A DNA stretch of 64,000 bases from Leptospira jelokensis (GTDB taxonomy: Bacteria > Spirochaetota > Leptospiria > Leptospirales > Leptospiraceae), in NCBI RefSeq assembly GCF_004769635.1, contig NZ_RQGH01000024.1, forward strand, positions 68,557 to 132,556, read 5' to 3'. The notes under the pieces are model-generated. The model ran no database searches and was not told the DNA's origin. It was given only the letters and a program-made list of their open reading frames with translations. Position 1 is the stretch's first letter, and every line of letters begins with the position of its first letter. The position numbers and the translations under genes were made by a program. Shown here in pieces: positions 1-9,269 of the stretch.

Positions 1-799
1 AATTACAAGCGGGATAGGAATATACATAATACAAACCTATCCGAGAAACTGCTTTGAGTAATGAATCAGATACATTTGGCAATTTTTCAGAAGCTAACTT
101 AGATAATACGGCAGTCACTGGCCCGTCTTTATAAATTTGAGACCTAGGGATGACTAAATTCCCATCGATGATCGTAGTGTGGTCTTGGGTTCCGATATTA
201 CGAATTTTTGCACCAGCTTTGTCCAATTCTTTGGCAAAAGGTAAGTCTTCCTTTACTATGCAATACTTGGAAAAAATAAGATTTGTGTATTGTTGGATGA
301 AATTTTTTAATTTTTCTTTTTTAGGATAATCCAATATCGCTTGGATTTCTTCGTTTGTACGATTGCGCCACCTCGGGATCCGGTCCTTCACCGTTGTGGG
401 ATTTGATTTTCCTTCTTGGACCAAAATGCGTAATATCTCTAAGTCTTCCGATAAATTGGTATCAATCCCAGAAGCTAACACCCCAAAGTCTTTATCAAAG
501 GCATAGGGAACATTTGATTTTGCTTTTTGTTTTTCTAAATTGGTTTTCTCACTATCTTCATAGGAAAATTCTTTTACCGATTGGATGGTTTCCGGTGCAA
601 TTTTTCCTTCCGAAAAAAGTCCGTCAGGGTCTGTATCCACTTTAGATTGCCCAAAAAAAGGAATCGAAAGTACGTATGTAACAAAAAGTAAGGTGAGAAA
701 TACCAAAATGATTTGGATATTCCGTACAACAGAGACCGGTCTAACTTTTGTTAAAAAGTCAGTCACACTTGTCATTGAAGAATCAAAGATTGCTTTCAT
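1..799 (-). CDS. 7TM-HD family phosphohydrolase, N-terminal part (partial, runs off left edge)
   Basis: The frame reads leftward from ATG at 799 and stays open to the window edge, so only about 266 N-terminal residues are visible. A cytoplasmic start of about 20 residues is followed by one membrane segment near residues 25-47 and then a long extracytoplasmic domain. This is the layout of the 7TM-HD proteins (YqfF/PgpH), which degrade cyclic di-AMP in other bacteria. The catalytic HD domain would lie beyond the edge and is not seen. The start codon overlaps the phoH stop as ATGA, implying translational coupling. A phoH-pgpH-ybeY order is common in bacteria and supports the call. The family name is inferred from layout and neighbour; cyclic di-AMP as substrate is family knowledge. 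Confidence 0.75.
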   Translation of the reverse strand, partial: MKAIFDSSMTSVTDFLTKVRPVSVVRNIQIILVFLTLLFVTYVLSIPFFGQSKVDTDPDGLFSEGKIAPETIQSVKEFSYEDSEKTNLEKQKAKSNVPYAFDKDFGVLASGIDTNLSEDLEILRILVQEGKSNPTTVKDRIPRWRNRTNEEIQAILDYPKKEKLKNFIQQYTNLIFSKYCIVKEDLPFAKELDKAGAKIRNIGTQDHTTIIDGNLVIPRSQIYKDGPVTAVLSKLASEKLPNVSDSLLKAVSRIGLYYVYSYPACN

Positions 800-1803
800 G
801 GTTTTTTGTTAAATAAACTTTCGTTTTCTTCGAAACGTCGGACAATTGATTCGACGATCGGGTGACGGGTTATGTCTTCCCTTCCGAAAAAAATTGTCTC
901 TATTCCATTCAAATTTCGAAGTGTGTAAACTGTTTTTTCAAGGCCTGAGCGACCATGGGCAAGATCGATTTGGGTTGCATCCCCTGAAATTGCCATTTTG
1001 GAATTTTTCCCAAACCGTGTGAGGAACATTTTGAGTTGGGGGAGTGTGCAGTTTTGTGCTTCATCCAAGATGATAAAGGAATGGGAAAGGGTGCGGCCTC
1101 GCATAAAGGCAATAGGAGCAATTTCAATTTTTCCCACTTGTAGGTATTCACTTGTTTTTTCGAAACCAATACATTCGTGTAACGCATCATAGATGGGGCG
1201 AAGGTAAGGGTTTACTTTTTGTGTTAAGTCGCCAGGTAAAAAACCTAAGTTCTCCCCTGCTTCTACGGCAGGCCTTGTGAGGATGAGCCTGTCCACTTCT
1301 CCTGTTTGCATCATGCGGCAAGCAGTGGCGATGGATAAAAATGTTTTCCCTGTGCCGGCAGGACCCATGGCAATCGTGATGTAGTTTTTATGAAGGCTAT
1401 CCACAAAACTTTCTTGGTTTTTCGTACGAGGGAAAATGGGTTTGCCCTTGAAGGTGACAAAAATTTTGTCTTTGGGAGTCCAAGTTTCTCCTTCCTTTTG
1501 GAAATCTGGGGATCCTGGCGTTGGCCACCCACCACTGGAGTCTTTCACTTTGTTCACCAAGTAATCGATATCAAAAAAAGAATACTCCGATTTGTCTGGT
1601 CTTCGTTTGAAATTTTCTTCTACTTTCTGGAAGGTATCGAGTGCCACTTGTACATGGTCACTACTCCCTTGGATGATAAGAGATTTTCCACGTGGGATCA
1701 GTTTTACATTCAGTCGGCTTTCCCATAACGGGAGTTTGCTGTCACCAATCCCACATACCGTTTGGTAGAGGGATTCTTCCTGGAATGTAAAACTTTCATC
1801 CAT
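796..1803 (-). CDS. PhoH-like ATPase (YbeZ type)
   Basis: 335 residues, the normal length for the PhoH/YbeZ family. The N-terminal third (about residues 20-65) resembles a KH-like RNA-binding region. The Walker A loop GPAGTGKT is at about 147-154, and Walker B appears as FIILDEAQN near 243-251. Members are cytoplasmic ATPases linked to RNA and ribosome metabolism and usually sit beside ybeY. Here the gene lies one base downstream of aspS and overlaps the 7TM-HD gene by four bases (ATGA). The gene is complete. The exact substrate is unknown for the family. Confidence 0.92.
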   Translation of the reverse strand: MDESFTFQEESLYQTVCGIGDSKLPLWESRLNVKLIPRGKSLIIQGSSDHVQVALDTFQKVEENFKRRPDKSEYSFFDIDYLVNKVKDSSGGWPTPGSPDFQKEGETWTPKDKIFVTFKGKPIFPRTKNQESFVDSLHKNYITIAMGPAGTGKTFLSIATACRMMQTGEVDRLILTRPAVEAGENLGFLPGDLTQKVNPYLRPIYDALHECIGFEKTSEYLQVGKIEIAPIAFMRGRTLSHSFIILDEAQNCTLPQLKMFLTRFGKNSKMAISGDATQIDLAHGRSGLEKTVYTLRNLNGIETIFFGREDITRHPIVESIVRRFEENESLFNKKP

Positions 1804-1804
1804 A

Positions 1805-3610
1805 CTAAATTGTAACTACCCTAAGTTTGAGTTCTTCTAATTGTTTTCCTTCCACAGGACCTGGCGCTTCACTCATCATACAAGTACCTTTTTGTGTTTT
1901 GGGGAAGGCAATCACATCACGGATAGAAGTTCCACCCGTAAGTAACATCATAATCCGGTCCACACCAAACGCAATCCCACCATGAGGAGGGGCACCAAAG
2001 GAAAGTGCATCGAGTAAAAATCCAAACTTGGACTTAGCATCCTCTTCCCCGATCCCAATGGCTTCCAAAACAAGGCTTTGGATTTCTGGGTTATGGATCC
2101 TGATCGATCCACCACCAATCTCAGTTCCATTCAGAACGAGGTCATATGCCTTTGCACCAATGGAAGAAAGGTCAACTTCTTTCCCGTCCTTCCAATCCCT
2201 TAGTTTTTGAAAGTCTTCCTCTTTCGGTGAAGTGAAAGGATGGTGCAGGAAGGTCCAGGACTTGGTTGTTTCGTCCAACTCAAACATAGGAAAGTCAACC
2301 ACCCAATGGAAACTATAAGGGACCTTAGGTGGATCATATTTTTCTGATAATTTCAAACGAAGCGCACCAAGAGAAGCATTTACAATCTTAGACGTATCTG
2401 CTCCGAAGAATACCATATCCCCTTCCTTGGAACCTACTGCTTTTGCAATGGCCTCCAATGCTTCTGGAGAGAAACGTTTTGTAATCGTAGATTCAAGACC
2501 GTTTGCTCCGTGTTTCATATAGGCAAGGCCTTTGGCACGGAAGTCACGGGAAAGCCAAGCCGTGAGGTCTTCGATTTCTTTTCGTGAAATCACAGAACCA
2601 CCGGGGACACAAATCGCTTTCACCACACCACCACTGGCAATGGCACCAGTGAACACTTGGAAGTCACATGACTTCACATGTTCTGAAACATTCACAAGTT
2701 TCATCCCAAAACGGATGTCTGGTTTGTCGGAACCATACTCTTCCATCGCTACATGGTATGGCATCGTCATAAAGGGTGCCTTCACTTCCAATTGGAATAC
2801 TTTCTTTAAGGCATATGCCCACATAGCTTCAATTTCACGGCGGATGTCTTCTTCCGTGACAAACGAAAACTCCATATCAAGTTGTGTGAATTCAGGTTGG
2901 CGGTCTGCACGTAAATCTTCATCTCGAAAACACTTTACAATTTGGAAGTAACGTTCCATTCCCCCAATCATAAGGATCTGTTTGAAAAGCTGAGGGGACT
3001 GGGGGAGTGCATAAAACTCACCTGCATTCAAACGAGATGGAACTAGAAAGTCCCTTGCACCTTCTGGTGTGGATTTATTTAAAATAGGAGTTTCAATTTC
3101 TAAAAAGGATTTACGATCCAAGTACTCTCGCAATGCAAATGTTAGTTTGTGACGTAAAACCAAACGGTCTCTAAGTTCTTCCCTACGCATATCGAGGTAA
3201 CGATACTTCAAACGGATTTCTTCTCCAGAGGGATCAAATTCATCTAAAGTAAACGGTGGGGTTTTGGACGTGTTTAAGATTTCGACTGATTCAGCGATTA
3301 ACTCGTATTTGCCGGTTTCCATCTTTGGATTGACAGAGTCTGCATCTCTTAGGGCTAGTTTTCCCTTCACTGCAATCACAAATTCGGATCGAATTTTTTC
3401 GACTTTGGAAAAATCATCACCAAGGATTTCTTTTCTGGCAACGATTTGTAAAATCCCAGAACGATCCCGAAGGTCGATAAAAATCACTCCCCCTTGGTCA
3501 CGGTAACGGAAGGCCCAACCGGAAAGGAATAATGTTTTTCCAACAGACTCATCGGAGACATTTGTGGCGCTAATTCTATTTTTGTATTCTGATGTAACCC
3601 AGTGATTCAA
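1805..3610 (-). CDS. aspS: aspartyl-tRNA synthetase
   Basis: 601 residues, the size of bacterial AspRS. The N-terminal OB fold binds the anticodon (about 1-110), and the class II catalytic core follows with motif 2 visible as [18 protein letters not shown] near 225-242. The bacterial GAD insertion occupies about 300-410, and motif 3 is [13 protein letters not shown] near the C terminus. It charges tRNA-Asp with aspartate in the cytoplasm. It lies between dnaB and phoH in one orientation with gaps of 11 and 1 bases, so it is probably co-transcribed. Whether it also charges tRNA-Asn cannot be read from the sequence. Confidence 0.97.
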   Translation of the reverse strand: MNHWVTSEYKNRISATNVSDESVGKTLFLSGWAFRYRDQGGVIFIDLRDRSGILQIVARKEILGDDFSKVEKIRSEFVIAVKGKLALRDADSVNPKMETGKYELIAESVEILNTSKTPPFTLDEFDPSGEEIRLKYRYLDMRREELRDRLVLRHKLTFALREYLDRKSFLEIETPILNKSTPEGARDFLVPSRLNAGEFYALPQSPQLFKQILMIGGMERYFQIVKCFRDEDLRADRQPEFTQLDMEFSFVTEEDIRREIEAMWAYALKKVFQLEVKAPFMTMPYHVAMEEYGSDKPDIRFGMKLVNVSEHVKSCDFQVFTGAIASGGVVKAICVPGGSVISRKEIEDLTAWLSRDFRAKGLAYMKHGANGLESTITKRFSPEALEAIAKAVGSKEGDMVFFGADTSKIVNASLGALRLKLSEKYDPPKVPYSFHWVVDFPMFELDETTKSWTFLHHPFTSPKEEDFQKLRDWKDGKEVDLSSIGAKAYDLVLNGTEIGGGSIRIHNPEIQSLVLEAIGIGEEDAKSKFGFLLDALSFGAPPHGGIAFGVDRIMMLLTGGTSIRDVIAFPKTQKGTCMMSEAPGPVEGKQLEELKLRVVTI

Positions 3611-3621
3611 TTGAAAACCTC

Positions 3622-4965
3622 TTATAATGGAACGTTATCGAAACGGCTGATCTTCGGATTGAACATCAATGGAAAATCTGCCGTTGCTCCCGCTCTGTTT
3701 TTGGCGATGATGATCTCAGCCATTCCCCGTTTGTTCGGGTCTAGCTCTTCGGGAGGTTTCACCATTTCTTCCCGATAAATAAAACATACAATGTCCGCAT
3801 CCTGCTCAATGGCACCTGACTCCCGTAAGTCGGAAAGCTGAGGCCTTTGGTCTTTGGAGCGGTTTTCAATGGAACGGTTCATCTGTGATAAGGCGATGAT
3901 GGGACAACCCACTTCCCGTGCCATTTGTTTGAGTCCTCTGGAAATATTGGCAACCTCTTGTTGCCTTCCACCCATAGCTGCTTTTGGGTCACTCATAAGC
4001 TGTAAATAATCCACAATCACAAGCCCTACTTCTTCTGTGGTACGAAGTTGGCGGAGTCGTGCCGAAAACTCTTGGATGGTCAAATACCCCGAATCATCGA
4101 TGTAAAGGCTTGCTGATGTGATATTGCCAATACTGTCTTTCAGTTGGGTCATCTGCGCGGATGTGAGAGTTCCCGCTTTTAACGCATACGAATCAATCCT
4201 TGCATCAGCACTGATGAGTTTGAGAAGGAGTTCAATCCGACTCATTTCAAGTGAAAAGATAACGACCGTTTTACGCTCTTTCAAAGCAGCATTGGCAGCA
4301 ATGTTTAACGCAAAAGTAGTTTTACCATTACCTGGACGCGCTGCAAGGATCATTAGTTCGTGAGACTTAAGACCTGTGGTTGCCATATCAAGGCCCGTAA
4401 AATGGGTTTTTAAACCATTGATCCCACCGGTTCCATTTTGGCTTGCCGCCACCACATTTTTGATGTAATCAATCAGGGCATTGGCATCATCTTTGACTTT
4501 TCGTAAACCCTTGGACCTCTCCTGGCGAGAGATATCCATAAGAGACTGTTCCACAAGACTAAAAACAGAATCGTTTTCCCCAGGTTCAATTTTGACTTTG
4601 TCAATGGCTTGTGTGAGAGCTTCGACATACTTTCGTCTGTCGGAAACACGTTTCACACGACGAACATAATAGTCTAACGGTTGAAAGGGGACGGTATCTT
4701 TATAAAGAGATGTGATGTATTCCAAGTCGCGGGATTCATCTTTAAAAAGACGTTTTTCCCGCATTTGGTTTGTGACCGTTACTAGGTCAATGTTTGTCCC
4801 TTCATTGATTAGGTCTGTGACTGCCTCAAACACCCTTCTATGGGTATCCATATAAAAGTCATCTGGGCTTAGACCTAAGTCTTCCTGCCCGGCTACCCCT
4901 CTCATGAGTAGGTAACCGATTAAGTTCTTCTCAGACTCTATCTCCTGAAGGGGGTTAGAATTCAT
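3622..4965 (-). CDS. dnaB: replicative DNA helicase DnaB
   Basis: 447 residues, typical for DnaB. The N-terminal helical domain (about 1-100) binds primase. The RecA-like C-terminal domain has Walker [10 protein letters not shown] at about 209-217 and Walker [13 protein letters not shown] near 316-327. The DnaB-type segments FSLEMS and SQMNRSIE are also present. It unwinds DNA ahead of the fork as a hexamer. The position directly after rpsR-rplI is the classic bacterial arrangement. No intein or insertion is visible. Confidence 0.97.
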   Translation of the reverse strand: MNSNPLQEIESEKNLIGYLLMRGVAGQEDLGLSPDDFYMDTHRRVFEAVTDLINEGTNIDLVTVTNQMREKRLFKDESRDLEYITSLYKDTVPFQPLDYYVRRVKRVSDRRKYVEALTQAIDKVKIEPGENDSVFSLVEQSLMDISRQERSKGLRKVKDDANALIDYIKNVVAASQNGTGGINGLKTHFTGLDMATTGLKSHELMILAARPGNGKTTFALNIAANAALKERKTVVIFSLEMSRIELLLKLISADARIDSYALKAGTLTSAQMTQLKDSIGNITSASLYIDDSGYLTIQEFSARLRQLRTTEEVGLVIVDYLQLMSDPKAAMGGRQQEVANISRGLKQMAREVGCPIIALSQMNRSIENRSKDQRPQLSDLRESGAIEQDADIVCFIYREEMVKPPEELDPNKRGMAEIIIAKNRAGATADFPLMFNPKISRFDNVPL

Positions 4966-4986
4966 CGAAAAAGCGTTAGTGTAAGA

Positions 4987-5433
4987 CTATGCTTGGCCGA
5001 CGACTTTAACTACGATTTGAGGTACAACACCTTCAGCCAAACGAACTTTGATTTTAAATTCACCAACTGATTTAATTGGCTCACCTAAGTCTAGTTTACG
5101 TTTGTCGAGTTCTACTCCAGTGTTTTTAATTGCGAGAGCAATATCATTCGCTGTTACAGAACCAAAAAGTTTGTCGTTTTCACCCACTTTCACTTTCACT
5201 TCGTATGTTTTACCATCAATCGAAGAAGAAAGATCCTTCATCACTTTTACACGTTTTTCACGTTTGAGATCAGCAAGTCTTTTTTGGTGGATTGCAGCTT
5301 TGGTGTTACCATCGTTTGCACGTACAGCAAGTCTTCTTGGAATGAGGAAGTTACGTGCATAACCATCAGCAACTTCTTTTACATCCCCAGCATCACCAAG
5401 ATTTAATACGTCTTTTTGTAATACAACTTTCAT
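4987..5433 (-). CDS. rplI: 50S ribosomal protein L9
   Basis: 148 residues, standard L9 length. It begins MKVVLQKDVLNLGDAGDVKE, the conserved N-terminal 23S rRNA-binding domain including the GYARNFLIP segment. A long connecting helix (about 40-75) and a C-terminal domain follow. It lies 10 bases downstream of rpsR and 22 bases upstream of dnaB in the rpsF-ssb-rpsR-rplI-dnaB run. Confidence 0.97.
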   Translation of the reverse strand: MKVVLQKDVLNLGDAGDVKEVADGYARNFLIPRRLAVRANDGNTKAAIHQKRLADLKREKRVKVMKDLSSSIDGKTYEVKVKVGENDKLFGSVTANDIALAIKNTGVELDKRKLDLGEPIKSVGEFKIKVRLAEGVVPQIVVKVVGQA

Positions 5434-5442
5434 CCGTAACTC

Positions 5443-5787
5443 CTACAGAACTTTAAACGGCAATAAGCCGATGGATCTGGATTTTCTGATTTCACGAGCA
5501 AGAGCTCTTTGGTGTTTGCCACAAGTTCCTGTGATCCTTCTTGGAATGATTTTACCACGGTTGGTTACAAATCTTTCTAAGATATCCACTCGTTTGTAAT
5601 CAAGTCCTGCAAGTAAGGCTTTGTCAGCACAGAACTTACATACTTTCTTTTTGTATTTTGCGTTTTTACGACCGAATTTACCTTCTCCGTCTTTACCACG
5701 GAATCCACCTTTTTCGTCGTCATCCATCCCGTCCATACTGTCACGGGAATCTATTCTTGTATCATCAATATTTGTCGTTTCACTCAT
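5443..5787 (-). CDS. rpsR: 30S ribosomal protein S18 with an acidic N-terminal extension
   Basis: The C-terminal 70 residues are canonical S18, with [10 protein letters not shown] and the conserved [20 protein letters not shown] stretch. The CxxC and nearby Cys could bind zinc. Ahead of this lies an unusual acidic, Gly/Asp-rich extension of about 40 residues ([19 protein letters not shown]). I chose the ATG at 5787 because AGGTGA lies about five bases upstream. Alternative starts are ATG at 5793 and GTG at 5796. The ssb stop is just upstream. The role of the extension is unknown. Confidence 0.93.
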   Translation of the reverse strand: MSETTNIDDTRIDSRDSMDGMDDDEKGGFRGKDGEGKFGRKNAKYKKKVCKFCADKALLAGLDYKRVDILERFVTNRGKIIPRRITGTCGKHQRALAREIRKSRSIGLLPFKVL

Positions 5788-5799
5788 TGTCATCACCTA

Positions 5800-6237
5800 T
5801 CAAAAAGGAATGTCGTCATCACCGGCTGGATAATCATCATAACCACTACTTACGCCGGAATCATAAGAATTGGAACTGTCAGAACGGTCACCCGATCCAC
5901 CACCTTGCCCTTGACCACCTAACAGTTGTGCGGTCTCGACATATACGCGGATTTTGGAGGCTTTTTTGCCTTCCGGGGTTTCCCATGACTGTTGTTGGAG
6001 TCTACCTTCGATTGCTACTTGTTTACCCTTGCCTGCATATTGTTTTAAAATGTCAGCAAGTCGGCCCCATGCAACGCAGTCGAAATAATGAGTTTCCTCT
6101 TTTTTTTCTCCGTTCGTCACATAAACTCTGTTATTCGCAATTGAAAAATTGACAACAGAACTTCCGTTCACCGATTTAAATTCCGGATCACGAGTCATAC
6201 GACCGATGAGTAGTACTTTGTTTAGATCGTTAGCCAT
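5800..6237 (-). CDS. ssb: single-stranded DNA-binding protein
   Basis: 145 residues. The N-terminal OB fold starts MANDLNKVLLIGRMTRDPE and covers about 1-105. A Gly/Ser/Asp-rich flexible tail ends in the protein-interaction tip DDDIPF. It binds single-stranded DNA as a tetramer and recruits repair and replication partners through that tip. The start overlaps the rpsF stop by 8 bases, so translation is probably coupled. Confidence 0.96.
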   Translation of the reverse strand: MANDLNKVLLIGRMTRDPEFKSVNGSSVVNFSIANNRVYVTNGEKKEETHYFDCVAWGRLADILKQYAGKGKQVAIEGRLQQQSWETPEGKKASKIRVYVETAQLLGGQGQGGGSGDRSDSSNSYDSGVSSGYDDYPAGDDDIPF

Positions 6238-6505
6238 TTGCCCTAATTACGAGGGTTTTTAGGATGTTTGCATTGAGTTTGAACTCATGTTCAATCTTTG
6301 CAACTTCGGAAGGAGATCCAGAACACTTAATCAGTGTAAAATGGCCTTGTTCGTCTTGTCCAACGGGATGCCAGAGTCTTTTAGAACCCCAATCCTCTTC
6401 GCCTTGGATCGTGAAGTTGTATTTGGAGAGAAGTTCCTTAACGGCAGACTTCGTCTCTTCTACATTCCCTTCACGAAGAATATTCGTGATTTCGTAGTTT
6501 CTCAT
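6230..6505 (-). CDS. rpsF: 30S ribosomal protein S6
   Basis: 91 residues starting MRNYEITNILRE, the conserved S6 N terminus. The start at 6505 is preceded by a good ribosome binding site, AGGAGAAAT, immediately upstream; the frame is open further up but the extra residues are not S6-like. S6 pairs with S18 on the small subunit, and rpsR lies two genes downstream. This is the first gene of the minus-strand core operon. Confidence 0.95.
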   Translation of the reverse strand: MRNYEITNILREGNVEETKSAVKELLSKYNFTIQGEEDWGSKRLWHPVGQDEQGHFTLIKCSGSPSEVAKIEHEFKLNANILKTLVIRANG

Positions 6506-6657
6506 ATTTCTCCTATGGGTATACCTACATAGAAACACTTGTAGGTAGAAGAATTTGTTAGTTTCCACTAGGGTTTTGCCATTGGGGCCTAGGGTCAATG
6601 GAATTTCTTCTTGGAGCCCTGAAACCTATCTAATTCTATGGAATTTCTAACATTTTT

Positions 6658-7380
6658 ATGGGTGAAAAATCAAATTTTCCAGAAGTTTGGGGCCTGGGTC
6701 TTGGTCTATTTTTAGCGCTGTATGCTGGTTTTTTAAACCATATCACTCCCAAAGAACCCGCTCTCGACAACCACTCTGGGTTTGAATCCAGCCTGCTCGG
6801 CCTTGAGATGGCAGAAACTCCAAAACATGTCCAAGACCTGATTGGAATTCCCGATACCATCGATTTTTTCCATCTCTCCACCGAATACCGAAGGGTGCAT
6901 TACTTTGATTTTGGATTTATCTTTTGTTATTTAGCGTTTTTAACCTACACAGGCCATTATGCAGGAAGGAAGGTTCGGCCGATTTTTCTAAAAATCTTTA
7001 TGGGAATGATCTTACTCCTGGTGATTGCAGGATTTGCCGATCTCATCGAAAACATTCTCATCCTCAATATCCTCGATGCCAAAACAGCAGAAGAGATGAC
7101 ACCTTCATTGGAATACTTAAAACCCACATCCCAACTCAAATGGTTTTGTTTGTTTTCGTATGTAGCCATTGTTTCCGTATACTTTTGGTTATACGAAAAA
7201 GGTTGGATCCTAAGAACGGCAGCGATTCTTTTTTTCACTGGATTTTTTTTACAGATGTTTTCTATCATCCGCACCAATTTACTCGAACTCAGTTTCCCGT
7301 TTTTTCTAGTGGGACTTGTTTGCAGTTGGTTCCATTACGGCTTTAGTTTGGCTTTTAGTTCCTTATCAAAAAAAACATAA
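6658..7380 (+). CDS. multi-pass membrane protein, unknown function
   Basis: 240 residues with about six hydrophobic segments (near 12-28, 85-100, 112-132, 162-180, 187-205, 213-230). A soluble stretch rich in charged residues separates the first and second. It is transcribed away from rpsF. Its 3' end overlaps the convergent CapA-like gene by 46 bases. I do not recognise a named family. The overall layout suggests an inner-membrane protein, but nothing shows a substrate. Confidence 0.8.
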   Translation: MGEKSNFPEVWGLGLGLFLALYAGFLNHITPKEPALDNHSGFESSLLGLEMAETPKHVQDLIGIPDTIDFFHLSTEYRRVHYFDFGFIFCYLAFLTYTGHYAGRKVRPIFLKIFMGMILLLVIAGFADLIENILILNILDAKTAEEMTPSLEYLKPTSQLKWFCLFSYVAIVSVYFWLYEKGWILRTAAILFFTGFFLQMFSIIRTNLLELSFPFFLVGLVCSWFHYGFSLAFSSLSKKT

Positions 7381-8477
7381 CCCCTTCCCCCAGAAATCAC
7401 AAGATCCGTTCCGAGTTGTTTACAAAGGATGGCATATTCTTTTAAAAAACTCTCTGCTTCTTTTGGGCCAAGTGGGAAAAAATAATGATCCCCTGGTAGG
7501 CTTTGGTGTTTTCCAAACACAGGGATCACCTCCACAAACAACAGTTTGTCGCCATCAAAATGTGTGACCACAGATACATTGTGTTTTAAGTATTGGTTTT
7601 TCGAACCAAAGAAAAAATTCCCAAGGGAATAGACAACGATCCCTTTGGGAAACACCTCAATCCCCTGTGGTACATGTGGGTGGTGCCCTATGATCACCTT
7701 ATAACCTGCGTTAATTAAGTATTTTGCCGCATTTCGTTCTGTATCCATTGGAGTTGGATTGTATTCCACTCCCCAATGTACGGAAAGTACATTCACTTGG
7801 TTTGGTTTTGTTTTTTTAATCAGTTTTTCTGCCGTGGCGACTCGGAAATAAGCGGCCCCAGGCGAATTTGTTCCCGAAAAAAGCCTGGTCTCTCCCGTAT
7901 CGGAAAACGAAAACAATCGAAATTCCGTATTTCCCTTTTTCACGATGATGGGTTGCAGGGCAAGGTCAGTGTTTTTTCCAGCACCTGTATGGAAAATTTG
8001 AAACTCATCTAACAGGCTTAAGGTTTCCAATAGTCCATTTTCCCCAAAGTCCATCGTGTGGTTATTCCCAAGAAAAACCCCATCAATTCCGAGTGATCGA
8101 AGCACTGTTAAATCCCGGCGTTCTCCATAAAATACATAGGATTTCCTTTGGTCTGCTGTAGGGGTTTTATGTAATACGGGAGTTTCTAAATTGATAAAAC
8201 GAAAATCAAATTGGTCGAGGAAATAAAAAAAACTCCGAAAGGGAAAAAATACATCGTCTGAACGCATGGCATCCCGAACTCCCCAATTGAACATCACATC
8301 ACCGCCAAACCAGAGTTTAGTGGAGCTAGGGTATTGAATGGATTCACCAGTTTCAGTTTGAAACTGGTACAAAAATGATTTTGGCAATCCAAGAGGTTCT
8401 TCTTGGGTTTCCGGTTGATCCAAAGCAAATACAAGGATCGGAAAAAGAAAAACCAAAAAGAAAAAACGAAGTTTCAT
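7335..8477 (-). CDS. CapA-family (poly-gamma-glutamate capsule-type) metallophosphoesterase-like protein, secreted
   Basis: 380 residues. A clear signal peptide (about 1-18, ending VFA) precedes the CapA/PGA_cap fold. Family signatures are WFGGDVMFNWGV near 57-68, FINLETPV near 94-101, GNNHTMDFGENGL near 137-149, and HHPHVPQGIE with YSLGNFFFG in the C-terminal half. The His and Asp residues in these blocks match the calcineurin-like metal site. The family is linked to poly-gamma-glutamate export or to uncharacterised periplasmic phosphoesterases; no other capsule genes are nearby. It is probably the last gene of the operon with the lipoprotein and TPR genes upstream. Confidence 0.85.
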   Translation of the reverse strand: MKLRFFFLVFLFPILVFALDQPETQEEPLGLPKSFLYQFQTETGESIQYPSSTKLWFGGDVMFNWGVRDAMRSDDVFFPFRSFFYFLDQFDFRFINLETPVLHKTPTADQRKSYVFYGERRDLTVLRSLGIDGVFLGNNHTMDFGENGLLETLSLLDEFQIFHTGAGKNTDLALQPIIVKKGNTEFRLFSFSDTGETRLFSGTNSPGAAYFRVATAEKLIKKTKPNQVNVLSVHWGVEYNPTPMDTERNAAKYLINAGYKVIIGHHPHVPQGIEVFPKGIVVYSLGNFFFGSKNQYLKHNVSVVTHFDGDKLLFVEVIPVFGKHQSLPGDHYFFPLGPKEAESFLKEYAILCKQLGTDLVISGGRGYVFFDKELKAKLKP

Positions 8478-8480
8478 CTC

Positions 8481-9269
8481 TTAAAATCGAAATACTTGGG
8501 GGGATACTTCTGTGATTTGTGATTTTTTCAGTTTGATTTGGATGAGGACATTTTCCTTTTCTGTGTCAAGGCTTACCACTTTGGTTGTGATTTCTTTTGG
8601 AGGGTGGACTTGGTTTGCCGAAGTTTTCACAATGGCGATGGCCTTCAGTCCTCGTTTCCCACTCGTTAATTCTAACCTGTCCAAACTCCCTTCTTTAAAA
8701 AAATATTCATATTCACCATCTGGTTTTGTGACATACACACGAGAATCATCTGTATTAAACCTTGCTTTTTGGTTTTGGATTTCGCTTATATAGTTTCCAG
8801 TAAGGTAAGAATAAATCACAGGGAAAGGGATTGTATATTTTTTTCCAGAATTCGGATCTTGGATGAGAATGTCACCCATCGGTAGGGTCTGGATTTCTTT
8901 TGTGCTTGTGGGTTTGATTTGGATTTGTTCCCCATTTGCAACAAGTTCCGTAAAAATCATACCAAAGAATTGGTCCATCAATTGGATTTTGACTTGTTTT
9001 GTGTCCTTTGAAACAAACACCTTCCCATCCAAATACACATTGTCTTTTTTGGGAACAAAGGTCTGGATTTGCATGGAAAAATCTGATTTAAAACTAGGAA
9101 AGTTTGGATTTTTATCCAATACTTCTTTCAAAAATGTTTTTGATGAGGTATCCTTTGCTGGTAAATACTTACCGTCTGCCTTTCCAATAAAATTCGGATC
9201 TTCCACTTCTGTGGATTGGCATGCGACAAATTGTAAAATCAAAATAAAAACAAATAACCGAATCATCAT
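8481..9269 (-). CDS. putative lipoprotein with a LolA/LolB-like layout
   Basis: 262 residues. A short hydrophobic leader ends at FVAC, a spirochaete-type lipobox with the lipidated Cys near residue 17. The rest alternates beta-like stretches (MQIQTFVPKK, KVFVSKDTKQVKIQLMDQ) in a way that recalls the half-barrel of LolA/LolB-type lipoprotein carriers. That similarity is weak and structural only. The ATG at 9269 overlaps the TPR gene stop as ATGA and the CapA-like gene begins four bases downstream, so the three genes probably work in one envelope process. Confidence 0.78.
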   Translation of the reverse strand: MMIRLFVFILILQFVACQSTEVEDPNFIGKADGKYLPAKDTSSKTFLKEVLDKNPNFPSFKSDFSMQIQTFVPKKDNVYLDGKVFVSKDTKQVKIQLMDQFFGMIFTELVANGEQIQIKPTSTKEIQTLPMGDILIQDPNSGKKYTIPFPVIYSYLTGNYISEIQNQKARFNTDDSRVYVTKPDGEYEYFFKEGSLDRLELTSGKRGLKAIAIVKTSANQVHPPKEITTKVVSLDTEKENVLIQIKLKKSQITEVSPQVFRF

